Source: Nocardiopsis_C rhodophaea (lineage in GTDB: Bacteria > Actinomycetota > Actinomycetes > Streptosporangiales > Streptosporangiaceae). Taken from it: a stretch of 64,000 bases of DNA. The notes beneath the pieces were generated by a model that had not been told where the DNA came from, ran no database searches, and saw only the letters and a list, made by a program, of their open reading frames with translations. The position numbers and the translations under genes are program-made. Within the stretch, counting starts at the first letter, position 1. Each line of letters starts with the position of its first letter. This document shows positions 26,488-35,391 of this stretch, in pieces. The DNA lies in assembly GCF_039530945.1 (NCBI RefSeq), contig NZ_BAAAPC010000003.1, positions 1-64,000 of the forward strand, written 5' to 3'.

Positions 26488-27702
26488 ATGGTGGTCGAGG
26501 CGATCGTGCTCGGCACTGTGCTGTGCTACCTCGCGATAGCGGGCTGCTACGCGGCCACTCGCGGCGACTACGCCCGCATCCTGTCGGCGGGACCCCGACG
26601 GCCCGCGGTGGGTGCCGAGGATCTGTCCCCGTTCGAACTGGGCATGCTCGCCGGAGGCAAGCGGCGGCTGGGCGAGGTCGCCCTCGCCGAGCTGTACCTC
26701 AGCGGGCGCGCCATCGCGTACGGGCACGGCATGGTGGCGCGCCCGTGGCAGCCGGAGCAGCGGCCCGCCGCGGATTCGCTGGCGCCGTTCACCCGGCTCC
26801 TCGACGCTCGCCTCCCCTCGGGGCGCGCCATTCCCGCCGACCGCCTGGTGGCGGCGGCGTCGGCGAGCGACGCGACAACGGCGCTGCTCTGGCGGCTGCG
26901 CCGCCTGGGACTGCTCTTCTCCCCGGAGCGGATGCGCCGGGTGACCTTCGCGCGCAACGCGGCCTGGGGTGCGCAGGCCATCATCGGTACGGCGGGGGTG
27001 CTGTTCGCCGGAGGTTCCGCGGTGGTGGCGATGACGGCGCCCCGCGAACCGGTCGGGATCGTGTTCGTGCTGCTGGCTGGGCTGCTGCTCGCCTATCCCT
27101 TTCTCTTGCACCTGGCACACCGCCTCGTCGGAGGCGTGCCCGGGGCGGTTCTCGCCGCCTTCGTGGTCACGGCGGCGGTGGCACCGGCGGCCAAGCTGCC
27201 GCCGGAGCTCGTCGCGGCGCTGGGGCTGTTCGTCGGCTGGTTCGCGCTGTACGGCGTGTACCGGATGACCGGGGGCCGGCTCGGCCCGCGCACGAGGGCC
27301 GGGGACGCGGTGCTGGCCGAAGCCCGCGCCGACCTCGACCCGTCGGAGCCCTCCGCCCCGAGCGGTCCGTCGGGGCGGACGCGCCCGCCGGAGCACCAGG
27401 GCCGCGCGCAGCCGAGTGATCGGCCCGAACCACGCGGCCCGGCGCTGCGCGCCACCGCCCTGCTCGGCTTCCGCGAACTGCGCCGCCGACCTGGGCGGCG
27501 GGGTCCGCGAGCTCCGGGGTGTCCCGGGCTCAGCCTGCTGCGTTCGTTCGCCGCCGCCTGCGGCCGCGGCGTCGGCGGACCGGAGGGCGGCCTGGTCGGT
27601 GGCTTCACCGGCGTGCCCGGGAGCGGTGCCTGGCGTCGCGTGGGCGGCGGTGCCCCCTCGGTGGGGCGGCCTCATCATCCCCATCATCCGCGCGGGGACT
27701 AG
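26488..27702 (+). CDS. TIGR04222-type membrane protein
   Basis: The 404-residue product begins with a membrane helix and continues ILSAGPRRPAVGAEDLSPFELGMLAGGKRR, matching the TIGR04222 domain in which a helix is followed by an ELAxLxGGxxR motif. Two or more further helices lie at about residues 155-255. The C-terminal third is Pro/Arg/Gly-rich and disordered. GGAGG lies upstream of the ATG. The function is unknown. It converges on the next gene with only 17 bp between. Confidence 0.8.
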   Translation: MVVEAIVLGTVLCYLAIAGCYAATRGDYARILSAGPRRPAVGAEDLSPFELGMLAGGKRRLGEVALAELYLSGRAIAYGHGMVARPWQPEQRPAADSLAPFTRLLDARLPSGRAIPADRLVAAASASDATTALLWRLRRLGLLFSPERMRRVTFARNAAWGAQAIIGTAGVLFAGGSAVVAMTAPREPVGIVFVLLAGLLLAYPFLLHLAHRLVGGVPGAVLAAFVVTAAVAPAAKLPPELVAALGLFVGWFALYGVYRMTGGRLGPRTRAGDAVLAEARADLDPSEPSAPSGPSGRTRPPEHQGRAQPSDRPEPRGPALRATALLGFRELRRRPGRRGPRAPGCPGLSLLRSFAAACGRGVGGPEGGLVGGFTGVPGSGAWRRVGGGAPSVGRPHHPHHPRGD

Positions 27703-27719
27703 CGCGCGGGCCGCGCGGC

Positions 27720-28331
27720 TCAGCGCGCGGCGGGCTCGCTGCGCGGTGCGTCCACGGACGGTGCTGACACGTCCTGCTCGCGCTGGTGGGGCAGGTCGCT
27801 GCGCCACAGGCTGACGGCGTCGAACAGTCCGTACTGCAGGACGGCGACGAAGGGCCACAGCATCAGGGCGCTCAGGGCCCGCAGCTGGAGTCCGGCGGTG
27901 ACGACGTCGCCCGGCTCGGCCGCGGCGACCGCGCGGGCGAAGGCGCCCGCGTCCAGACCGGCCCCGATGCGCCAGGCGACCAGCGATCCGAGGACGGAAC
28001 CGGCCGCCAGACCCAGCAGGCAGGTCAACCGGAGATCGACGCGCTCGCGTGCGCAGAGGCGGTACTGAACCAGGTAGGTACCGTACCCGCAGAGGATTCC
28101 GGCGCACATCATCATGAGGGCGAAGTAGCCCTCGGAGGCGAACAGGGCCTGGGAGACGGGGAAGGGGGCGGTCGCACCGTCGCCATCGACGACGGTGACG
28201 CTCGGCCGGGGGGTGACCAGCCACCACAGCAGGCCGAGCGGGATTCCGAGCGCGGCGACGCTCCCCAGCGTCGCCGCGCCCACGACCAGTCGCCGCCGTG
28301 CCACGGGCCGACGCGCCTTATTGATCTGCAC
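27720..28331 (-). CDS. Four-helix membrane protein (DUF2567-like)
   Basis: The 203-residue product has a basic N-terminus then a helix (LVVGAATLGSVAALGIPLGL), an outside loop containing TPRPSVTVVDGDG, and three more helices (GYFALMMMCAGILCGYGTYL, LTCLLGLAAGSVLGSLVAWR, ALSALMLWPFVAVLQYGLF). This topology resembles DUF2567 proteins of actinobacteria; I cannot confirm the family by eye. It is divergent from the DinB gene. The function is unknown. Confidence 0.75.
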   Translation of the reverse strand: MQINKARRPVARRRLVVGAATLGSVAALGIPLGLLWWLVTPRPSVTVVDGDGATAPFPVSQALFASEGYFALMMMCAGILCGYGTYLVQYRLCARERVDLRLTCLLGLAAGSVLGSLVAWRIGAGLDAGAFARAVAAAEPGDVVTAGLQLRALSALMLWPFVAVLQYGLFDAVSLWRSDLPHQREQDVSAPSVDAPRSEPAAR

Positions 28332-28404
28332 TCTTCGAATCTATCCGGCGACGCCGGGGCGAAAACCGGTGGTGCTGTGTTCGTGCCCACGTGACAATGC
28401 CCGG

Positions 28405-28920
28405 ATGACGAACACGAGGGATCGTTTCGCGCCGCCGATGTCGGCCGATGAGCGGACCATGCTCACCTCTTGGCTGGACTGGCACCGGGGCACGGTGCGG
28501 GAGAAGTGTGCCGGGCTCGGCCCGGGACTGTCGTCGGCGGCCCCGCTGCCGACGTCGCCGCTGATGTCGATCGGCGGCGTCGTTTCCCATCTGCGCTGGG
28601 TGGAGCACTACTGGTTCGAGGTCCGCCTGCTTGGTGCGCGTGACCGGGCTCCGTGGTCCCCCGACGACGGGGACGCCGAGTTCCGCGTGGGCGGGCAACG
28701 CCCCCTCGCGGACCTGCTCGACGAGTACGACGCGCAGTGCGCGCGCTCCCGGGAGATCACGGCGAAACTGGAGCTCAACAGCAGCGCCCGCACATCGGGC
28801 GACGCCGAGAGGCCGGCCACGCTGCGGTGGGTCCTGATGCACATGGCGGGCGAGACGGCCCGGCACAACGGCCACCTCGACATCCTCCGCGAACTCGCCG
28901 ACGGCAGGAGGGGGCGCTGA
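28405..28920 (+). CDS. DinB-family (DUF664) putative metal-dependent protein
   Basis: The 171-residue four-helix bundle has DERTMLTSWLDWHRGTV at the start, a metal His in GVVSHLRWVEHYWF and a second pair in LMHMAGETARHNGHLDILREL, the usual DinB/DUF664 layout. Relatives are mycothiol- or bacillithiol-dependent transferases, so thiol transfer or detoxification is plausible. The ATG at 28405 was chosen over longer frame extensions. A strong terminator hairpin follows the stop. Confidence 0.88.
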   Translation: MTNTRDRFAPPMSADERTMLTSWLDWHRGTVREKCAGLGPGLSSAAPLPTSPLMSIGGVVSHLRWVEHYWFEVRLLGARDRAPWSPDDGDAEFRVGGQRPLADLLDEYDAQCARSREITAKLELNSSARTSGDAERPATLRWVLMHMAGETARHNGHLDILRELADGRRGR

Positions 28921-28923
28921 GCA

Positions 28924-28967
28924 GGGGGTGGGGGACGCGGCCGGGGAGGGCCGCGTCCCCCACCCCC
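28924..28967. terminator. Bidirectional hairpin between DinB and PadR genes
   Basis: A perfect 19-bp stem (28924-28942 with 28949-28967) around a 6-base loop lies between two convergent stops, so it can serve both genes. Confidence 0.8.
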
Positions 28968-29013
28968 ACGGGTTACCGGCGCTCATCCGGACCGTCGGCG
29001 GCGGGGCGTCGGC

Positions 29014-29874
29014 CTAGGCTCCACCGTCCTCGCTGTTCTCGTCGACGCTGGTGTCGTCCTCGGCGAGGATGCGGTAGAGGCCGCGCTTGGTCTCGGCCAG
29101 CAGCCACTTGGCACGTTCCAGCTGCTCGGGTGTGCCGGCCTGGGCGACCTGCGCCGCCGCCGCGGACAGCTGGTAGGCGAGGCTGCTGATCTCGGCGTAG
29201 CGCTCCATGGAGTCCGTGTACTCCTCGGGCACCGCCTCCCAGGGCGGGGTCAGCTCGGCCGCGTTCTCCTCGACGTAGGCGTGCCCCTCATCGGTCAGTT
29301 CGAAGGGGCGGCGCCGTCCGCTGCCGGAGGTCTCGGCCGGACGGACCAGGCCCTCGTCCTCCAGCTGCTGCAGCATCGGGTAAACCGAACCGGGGCTGGG
29401 CCGCCAGCCGCCCTGGCTGCGCTCCTTGCCTTCGCGGATGATCTCGTAGCCGCTGCGGGGTTCCTCGGCCAAGAGCAGCAGAATCCCGGTACGGACGTCG
29501 CCGCGCCGGGCCCGCGGCCCGCCGCGGCGCCCCCGGCCCCGCCCCCGGCCGCCGCCGAACATCCCCTCCATCGGATGCCCGGGCGGGACGGGCGGACCAT
29601 CCCACGGCATGTTCGGCGGGAAGGGAGGCTGCGGCGGGTGCGGCGGCTGGAAGCCTCCGCCCGGCCCTCCGGGCCCGCCCATCGCGGTCCATCCTTCCGG
29701 TGCCCACGGACCGCGCGAGCGCCGTCCTCCGCGGCGCCCGTGCCTCCGCCCGCGGCCGCGCCCGCGCTCTTCGTCGCCCTCGCGGGTGTTGTCTGCGGGG
29801 AACTCCCAGCCGCCGGCGGTCGGCTGCTTCTCCGGGCGTCCGCCCCATGCCCACGGCATCGCCATCTCGGTCAT
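29014..29874 (-). CDS. PadR-family transcriptional regulator with long basic/Pro-rich N-terminus
   Basis: The 286-residue product has two parts. The first 130 or so residues are Arg/Gly/Pro-rich low complexity with repeated RGRGRR runs. Then comes a PadR winged helix: GDVRTGILLLLAEEPRSGYEII, PSPGSVYPMLQQLEDEGLVRP and RRPFELTDEGHAYVEE, followed by an alpha-helical dimerisation region. AAGGAG precedes the ATG at 29874; the in-frame GTG at 29889 overlaps that ribosome site. Three palindromes directly upstream suggest autoregulation. The target gene is not obvious. Confidence 0.9.
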   Translation of the reverse strand: MTEMAMPWAWGGRPEKQPTAGGWEFPADNTREGDEERGRGRGRRHGRRGGRRSRGPWAPEGWTAMGGPGGPGGGFQPPHPPQPPFPPNMPWDGPPVPPGHPMEGMFGGGRGRGRGRRGGPRARRGDVRTGILLLLAEEPRSGYEIIREGKERSQGGWRPSPGSVYPMLQQLEDEGLVRPAETSGSGRRRPFELTDEGHAYVEENAAELTPPWEAVPEEYTDSMERYAEISSLAYQLSAAAAQVAQAGTPEQLERAKWLLAETKRGLYRILAEDDTSVDENSEDGGA

Positions 29875-29906
29875 GTCGTTCTCCTTCACTCAGTAGCGAC
29901 CGATCC

Positions 29907-29961
29907 ATCGTGATCAATAACGATAGTTCATCTCGTGTCGAGATACCTCGACGATATATCG
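29907..29961 (-). promoter_or_regulatory. Cluster of palindromes upstream of the PadR gene
   Basis: ATCGT/ACGAT (29907-29911 with 29920-29924), GTCGAG/CTCGAC (29937-29942 with 29947-29952) and the 10-bp palindrome CGATATATCG (29952-29961) lie within 90 bp of the start. PadR regulators normally bind such AT-containing dyads at their own promoter. Confidence 0.5.
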
Positions 29962-30078
29962 CTAACTCACCATCGTCAAGACCGGGACCGCGGCGGCACG
30001 GGGCGGGACAGCGAGCGGTGGCCGAAGGCCCGAGGGTCTCCCCCCGGCGGAGTCAGCGCCCGATCACCTCCCCGCACG

Positions 30079-30115
30079 AAAAAAGGGCGGGGAGGGGCTG
30101 TGCCCCTCCCCGCCC
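30079..30115 (-). terminator. Rho-independent terminator of dnaE
   Basis: A perfect 14-bp stem (30085-30098 with 30102-30115) with a 3-base loop is followed on the minus strand by six T residues. It lies 25 bp after the dnaE stop. Confidence 0.92.
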
Positions 30116-30139
30116 GGCGCCACGGCAGGACGGTGGACG

Positions 30140-33100
30140 TCAGTAGGTGATCGCGTCCGGTCCCAGCAGGGACTTCACATCACCGGAGAACTCCGGCCCC
30201 ACCTGGATCGGATAGTCCGGGATCTCGAACACGCGGCTCTTGACCGGGTGATCGACGCGGATCGTCAACGGGGTCTCGCCCCGGTGGGCTTTCAGCACCT
30301 GCTTGAGCTCATTCACCAGCTCCGGCGTGAGGCGCTTGTCCTGCACGGTGAGCAGCATCGGGGGCGGCCCCTCCGACACGTGGGAGATGTCCAGGATCGA
30401 CATCTCGGAGGCGAACATCGACCAGGTGCCGTCGCGGTCGTTGAGCCGCCCCTTGACGGTGACGGCGGTGTCCTCCATCAGGGCGTCCATGTACAGCGGG
30501 TAGGTCTTGGGGAAGAACAGGACCTCCATGCTGGCGTCCAGGTCCTCCACCGTGGCGATGGCCCACTGGTTGCCCGCCTTGTTCACGCGCTTGTCGACCT
30601 TGGAGATCAGTCCGGCAATGCGGACCTCACCGCGCTCGCCGCCGCGTTCACCCGCCACGATCTGGGCGATCGAGGTGTCACGGGACCGGGCGAGGATGCG
30701 TTCGGCGCCCGAGAGCGGGTGGCTGGAGACGTACAGTCCCAGCATCTCCCGCTCGAACGCGAGCTTGGTCTTGCGGTCCCACTCCTCATCGCCCCAGTTG
30801 ATGTTGAGCCCGATGGGCGCGGAGTCGCCCACGTCGGCGTCCCCGCCGCCGAACAGGTCGAACTGGCCGTTCGCCTCCTGCTTCTTGGAGCTGATCATGC
30901 CCTCGACCGCGGTCTCGTGGTGGCGGTACAGCTCCTGCCGGGGCTGGCCCAGCGAGTCGAAGGCACCGGCCTTGACCAGCGATTCGACGACCCGCTTGTT
31001 GCAGGCCGCGAGTTCGATCTTGGACAGGAAGTCGGTGAAGGAGCTGTACTTGCCCTTCTCGGAGCGCGTCTTGGTGATGGACTGGACGACGTTCGCGCCC
31101 ACGTTGCGGACGGCCCCCATGCCGAAGCGGATGTCCCGGCCGACCGGGGTGAACCGCAGACCGGACTCGTTGACGTCGGGAGGCAGCACCTTGATGCCCT
31201 GGGACCGGCACTCGGCCAGGTAGACGGCCATCTTGTCCTTGTCGTCGCTGACGGAGGTGAGCAGCGCTGACATGTAGGCGGCGGGGTGGTTGGCCTTGAG
31301 ATAGGCGGTCCAGTAGGAGACCAGGCCGTATCCGGCCGCGTGGGACTTGTTGAACGCGTATCCGGCGAAGGGGAGCATGACGTCCCACAGCGCCTGGATC
31401 GACTCCTCGGAGAAACCACGTTCCAGCATGCCGGCCTGGAACGTGGTGAACTCCTTCTCCAGGACCTCCTTCTTCTTCTTGCCCATCGCGCGCCGCATCA
31501 GGTCGGCGCCGCCGAGGCTGTAGCCGGCCAGTTGCTGCGCGATCGCCATGATCTGCTCTTGGTAGACGAGCAGGTGGTAGGTCTCTCCCAGGATCGGATC
31601 GAGCGCGTCGTAGAGCTCCGGGTGGATGGCCGTGACTTCCTGGCGGCCGTTGGAGCGGTCGGCGTAGTCGTTGTGGGCGTTGGCGGCCATCGGACCGGGC
31701 CGGTACAGCGACAGGACGGCGACGATGTCGGCGAAGCGCTTGGGCTCCATGCGCTTGAGCAGGTTGCGCATGGCGCCGCCGTCGAGCTGGAAGACGCCGA
31801 GCGTGTCGCCGCGGGCGAGCAGCTCGTAGGTCTTCTTGTCGTCGAGGGGCAGCGTCGAGAGGTCGATGTCGACGCCTTCGGCCTCCTTGATGCTCTTGAC
31901 GGCGTCGTCCATGATCGTCAGGTTGCGCAGGCCCAGGAAGTCCATCTTGAGCAGCCCCATCTCCTCGCACTGAGGAAACGGGAAGCCGGTGATGATGGCG
32001 CCGTCCGTGTCGCGCTTGTGCAGCGGGATGACGTCGAGCAGCGGTTCCTTGGACAGGATCACCCCGGCCGCGTGGACGCCGGTGCCGCGGGTCAGGCCCT
32101 CGATACCCCGCGCGGTCTCCATGACCTTCTGGACCTGGGCGTCGTTCTCCATCAGGCCGCGGAGTTCGGTCGTCTCGGCGTAGCGCTCGTGGTCCTCGTT
32201 GTAGACCGCGTCGAGGGGGATCTCCTTGCCGCCGACCGCCGCGGGGAAGGCCTTGGTGATCTGGTCGCCCACGGAGTACGGCAGGCCGAGGATGCGGGTG
32301 GAGTCCTTGACCGCGGCCTTCGCCTTGATGGTGCCGAAGGTGAGGATCTGCGCGACGCGCTCACTGCCGTACAGGCGCGTGACGTAGTCGATCATCTCCC
32401 CGCGCCGACGCTCGTCGAAGTCCAGGTCGATGTCGGGCATGGTGACGCGCTGGGGGTTGAGGAACCGCTCGAAGATGAGGCCGTGCTCCATCGGGTCCAG
32501 GTCGGTGATGCCCAGGACATAGGCGATCATGGACCCGGCCGCGGAGCCGCGGCCGGGGCCCAGGGCGATGCCGCTCTTGCGCGCGTACTGGCAGATGTCG
32601 GAGACAACGAGGAAGTAGGCGGGGAAGCCCATCTCGTTGATGATGCCCAGCTCGAAGTCGATGCGCTGGCGCACCGCGTCGCTTGCGCCGTCGGGGTAGC
32701 GCGTGGGGATCAGCCGCTCGATCTCCTTGGCCAGCCACGACGACTGGGTCTCGCCCTCCGGCACGGGGAAGGTGGGCATCAGGTCGCGCGAGGCGAAGAC
32801 GTTGTCGTAGGCGTCGGGCGCGATGCGCTCGGCGACGAGCAGCGTGTTCTTGCAGCCCTGGGCCCACTGGTCGAAGTTGAGGATGCCGCGCATCTCGTCG
32901 GCGGTCTTGAGGTAGTAGCCGGCCCCGTTGAACCGGAACCGCGTGGGGTCGTCGAGATTCTTGCCGACACCGACGGCCAGCAGCGCGTCGTGCGCCGCGG
33001 CCTGGCTCTCGTAGACGTAGTGCGAGTCGTTCGTGACGAGCGGCGGGATCGCGAGCTCGTTGCCGACTTTCAGCAGACCGTCGCGGACCTCCTTCTCGAT

Positions 33101-33706
33101 GTCCACACCGTGGTCCATCAGTTCGAGGAAGACGTTGTCCCTGCCGAAGATGTCCTGCAGCTTGGCGGCGTACTCGATCGCCTCCTTCTCCTGCCCGAGG
33201 CGAAGGCGCGTCTGCACACCACCGGAGGGGCAGCCGGTGCTGACGATGATGCCCTCGCTGTACTCACTCATGAGGTCGAGGTCCATCCGGGGCTTCATGT
33301 AGTAGCCCTCGATCGACGCGAGCGAGGAGAGCTTGAAGAGGTTGCGCAGCCCGGTCTCGTTCTCGGCCAGCATGGTCATGTGGAGATAGCGGCCGCCGCC
33401 CGAGATGTCCTTGCCGCCCTCGGTCGACGCGTCGTCCGAACCGCCGGAGCGCCCCCACTGGACCCGCTTCTTGTGGAACCGGGACTCCGGTGCGACGTAG
33501 GCCTCGATGCCGATGATCGGCTTCACGCCGGTGCCCTGGGACTGCTGGTAGAACTCGTAGGCGCCGAACATGTTGCCGTGGTCGGTCATCGCCACCGCGG
33601 GCATACCCTGCTTCGCCGCCTCAGAGAAGAGCGGCTTGAGCTTCGCCGCCCCGTCGAGCATCGAGTACTCGGTGTGGACATGCAGGTGAACGAAGGAATC
33701 GGCCAC
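30140..33706 (-). CDS. dnaE: DNA polymerase III alpha subunit (replicative DnaE1)
   Basis: This is the catalytic subunit of the replicative polymerase, 1188 residues. The PHP domain opens with FVHLHVHTEYSMLDGA and AMTDHGNMFGAYEF; GPGRGSAAGSMIAYVLG and the catalytic aspartates of MPDIDLDFDERRR (near residue 425) mark the palm of family C polymerases. The helix-hairpin-helix and OB-fold regions follow, with VRIAGLISKVDKRVNKAGNQWA in the OB part. The GTG at 33706 (VADSFVHLHVH) is used with GAGAG upstream; the longer frame is not conserved. Length and start match DnaE1 rather than the mutagenic DnaE2. Confidence 0.97.
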   Translation of the reverse strand: MADSFVHLHVHTEYSMLDGAAKLKPLFSEAAKQGMPAVAMTDHGNMFGAYEFYQQSQGTGVKPIIGIEAYVAPESRFHKKRVQWGRSGGSDDASTEGGKDISGGGRYLHMTMLAENETGLRNLFKLSSLASIEGYYMKPRMDLDLMSEYSEGIIVSTGCPSGGVQTRLRLGQEKEAIEYAAKLQDIFGRDNVFLELMDHGVDIEKEVRDGLLKVGNELAIPPLVTNDSHYVYESQAAAHDALLAVGVGKNLDDPTRFRFNGAGYYLKTADEMRGILNFDQWAQGCKNTLLVAERIAPDAYDNVFASRDLMPTFPVPEGETQSSWLAKEIERLIPTRYPDGASDAVRQRIDFELGIINEMGFPAYFLVVSDICQYARKSGIALGPGRGSAAGSMIAYVLGITDLDPMEHGLIFERFLNPQRVTMPDIDLDFDERRRGEMIDYVTRLYGSERVAQILTFGTIKAKAAVKDSTRILGLPYSVGDQITKAFPAAVGGKEIPLDAVYNEDHERYAETTELRGLMENDAQVQKVMETARGIEGLTRGTGVHAAGVILSKEPLLDVIPLHKRDTDGAIITGFPFPQCEEMGLLKMDFLGLRNLTIMDDAVKSIKEAEGVDIDLSTLPLDDKKTYELLARGDTLGVFQLDGGAMRNLLKRMEPKRFADIVAVLSLYRPGPMAANAHNDYADRSNGRQEVTAIHPELYDALDPILGETYHLLVYQEQIMAIAQQLAGYSLGGADLMRRAMGKKKKEVLEKEFTTFQAGMLERGFSEESIQALWDVMLPFAGYAFNKSHAAGYGLVSYWTAYLKANHPAAYMSALLTSVSDDKDKMAVYLAECRSQGIKVLPPDVNESGLRFTPVGRDIRFGMGAVRNVGANVVQSITKTRSEKGKYSSFTDFLSKIELAACNKRVVESLVKAGAFDSLGQPRQELYRHHETAVEGMISSKKQEANGQFDLFGGGDADVGDSAPIGLNINWGDEEWDRKTKLAFEREMLGLYVSSHPLSGAERILARSRDTSIAQIVAGERGGERGEVRIAGLISKVDKRVNKAGNQWAIATVEDLDASMEVLFFPKTYPLYMDALMEDTAVTVKGRLNDRDGTWSMFASEMSILDISHVSEGPPPMLLTVQDKRLTPELVNELKQVLKAHRGETPLTIRVDHPVKSRVFEIPDYPIQVGPEFSGDVKSLLGPDAITY

Positions 33707-34032
33707 AACTACTCTCAAGATCTGCGCGTGGGGGTCGGGAAGCTCCCACGATAACTCTGTCACCGCGCCGCTCGGGCATAGCTTCCGCAAAGCGACTGAT
33801 CAGCACCGCCAGGACGCACAGTGGCATCGCTCACCCCTGGAATTCCGGGACGGGATACGCGTCCCTTCGCGTCACCGCAGGCCCGCGCGCACCACCGGAT
33901 GGCCGATTACGGACAGGCATAGTACGAGTCGTATAAGTAAGCTGGCGACTGCATCGCCGAAGTTCCGGTCGTCGGGAGGCGGGCACAGTAGCCGGCGACG
34001 CACGGGGCAGCGGGGTGATTGGGGAGATCGCG
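33707..34032. other. Intergenic region upstream of dnaE and the ArsR-type gene
   Basis: This 326-bp divergent interval has no gene. It contains GGGACG/CGTCCC (33847-33852 with 33860-33865) and the dyad TACGAGTCGTA (33923-33933) about 100 bp before the regulator start. These are possible operator sites. Promoters for both flanking genes must lie here, but none is clear by eye. Confidence 0.5.
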
Positions 34033-35016
34033 GTGCTGCATGTCCACTTCAACGGCAAGCGTCCGGAGCGGATCCGCTGTGCGGCGGAACCCGACCCGAT
34101 GTGGGAGGTCCTGCTGAGCCTGCACACGTTGCAGCTGCACCATGCGGGGGCGCGGCACAACCAGTGGCGGTTGCGGGTACGGGAGCGGATGAGCGGTCCT
34201 ATGTGGCGGCTGGCCGAGCTCGCGCCGCCGCGGGGGTATTCGCCCGACTTCCTGACACCGGTGTGCGGACCGGGCGGCCTTGAGGAGGGGCTGAACTCCC
34301 TGGTGTCCACCCCTCCGGCCTACGTCCGCCGCGATCTCGGCATCCTCGCCATGCAGCAGCGCCTGTCCGCCCCGGTCCGCTCCCTGGCGCGTGGTGAGGG
34401 CCGCATGCTCCCCCAGCTGGCGGACACCGTGCGTCGCTACTTCGATCTCGCGCTGGCTCCCGAATGGGAGGCCATCGAGGGCACGCTGCGCCAGACCCTG
34501 AGCCGCGGCGTCCCCGAGCAGCCCTCTCCCGGGCGGGCGGCCGGTGTTCCGTGGCCGCTGTGCTCCTGCGCGCGCTGGCGCGGTTCGGTGCTGGAGGTGT
34601 CCTATCCGCTGGAGCGCCACCTCCACCTCGAAGGGCGCGACCTTCACCTGATCCCCTCGTTCTTCTGCCGACGCTACCCCATCGCTTTCCAGGACCCGGA
34701 TCTCCCGCCCGTGCTCGTCTACCCGGTGGCGGAGTGCCTGGACTTCCCGCGGGGACAGCAGCTGAACGCGTCGCGCAGGAAGGCCCTGGAAAAGCTGCTG
34801 GGCGGCACCCGGGCCGCCGTGCTGCAGACGATCGCCGCCAACACCTACTCGACCTCCGAGTTGGCCGACCGGCTCGGGATCTCGCCGGCCTCGGCCAGTG
34901 AGCACGCCACCGTCCTGCGCGCCTCCGGCCTCACGCACAGCCGCCGCGACCGCAACGCCATCCGCCACGAGCTGACCGAGCTGGGATCACGGCTGCTGTT
35001 GGGCGATCCGGAGTAG
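34033..35016 (+). CDS. ArsR-type winged-helix regulator with long N-terminal domain
   Basis: The 327-residue product ends with a winged helix: TRAAVLQTIAANTYSTSELADRLGISPASASEHATVLRASGLTHSRRDRNAI, residues about 250-310, typical of ArsR/SmtB regulators. The first 240 residues are an uncharacterised sensor-like domain found in many actinobacterial regulators of this shape (MWEVLLSLHTLQLH near the start). No CxC metal motif is present apart from PLCSCARW. The GTG at 34033 has GGGGAG six bases before it; a GTG at 34015 is an alternative. Confidence 0.85.
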   Translation: MLHVHFNGKRPERIRCAAEPDPMWEVLLSLHTLQLHHAGARHNQWRLRVRERMSGPMWRLAELAPPRGYSPDFLTPVCGPGGLEEGLNSLVSTPPAYVRRDLGILAMQQRLSAPVRSLARGEGRMLPQLADTVRRYFDLALAPEWEAIEGTLRQTLSRGVPEQPSPGRAAGVPWPLCSCARWRGSVLEVSYPLERHLHLEGRDLHLIPSFFCRRYPIAFQDPDLPPVLVYPVAECLDFPRGQQLNASRRKALEKLLGGTRAAVLQTIAANTYSTSELADRLGISPASASEHATVLRASGLTHSRRDRNAIRHELTELGSRLLLGDPE

Positions 35017-35391
35017 GGCGAGCAGGCCGGATGGGGCGAGAAGTGGTGCGGCCCAGCCCACCGCGGCCGGTGCGGCGGCGAACCAGGTGACCCCAGGCGC
35101 GCCGCGGGCCCAGGGCCGTGCCTCGACTGCCGACGCCCGCTTTGACGATGGCGGTGCGCCGGGAGAAAAGGCGGGAGCCTAACGCGGCTCCGACCCCTTT
35201 TGCCGGGTTTGTGTCCCGTCAGCCACCAGCCCCGCCATCAGCACCTGACCGGAACCCGCGCAGTTATGGGTATGACGAAAGTGCGCCGCATTGGCGGCCG
35301 AATGTTCATGGCGGTGACCGCGGGCTGATCGCTAGGGTGAGCACGCTGATCCGCGACGCACCCACGGTGGATCGACGAAAGGCACCCCCAA
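35017..35391. other. Gene-free interval
   Basis: No gene is supported in these 375 bp. The sequence upstream of the secreted nuclease is moderately AT-richer and should hold its promoter. I see no strong repeat or terminator. Confidence 0.5.

Noticed and set aside
25057..28227. Very long minus-strand open frame (1056 codons) opposite the LON, YbaK and TIGR04222 genes
   Set aside because: It is an antisense shadow caused by high GC third positions; the sequence is Arg/Gly/Ala-rich with no domain, and real genes with clear families lie opposite.
31286..33754. 822-codon plus-strand frame opposite dnaE
   Set aside because: It is a mirror of DnaE codons (Val/Leu/Asp/Glu/His pattern) with no family features.
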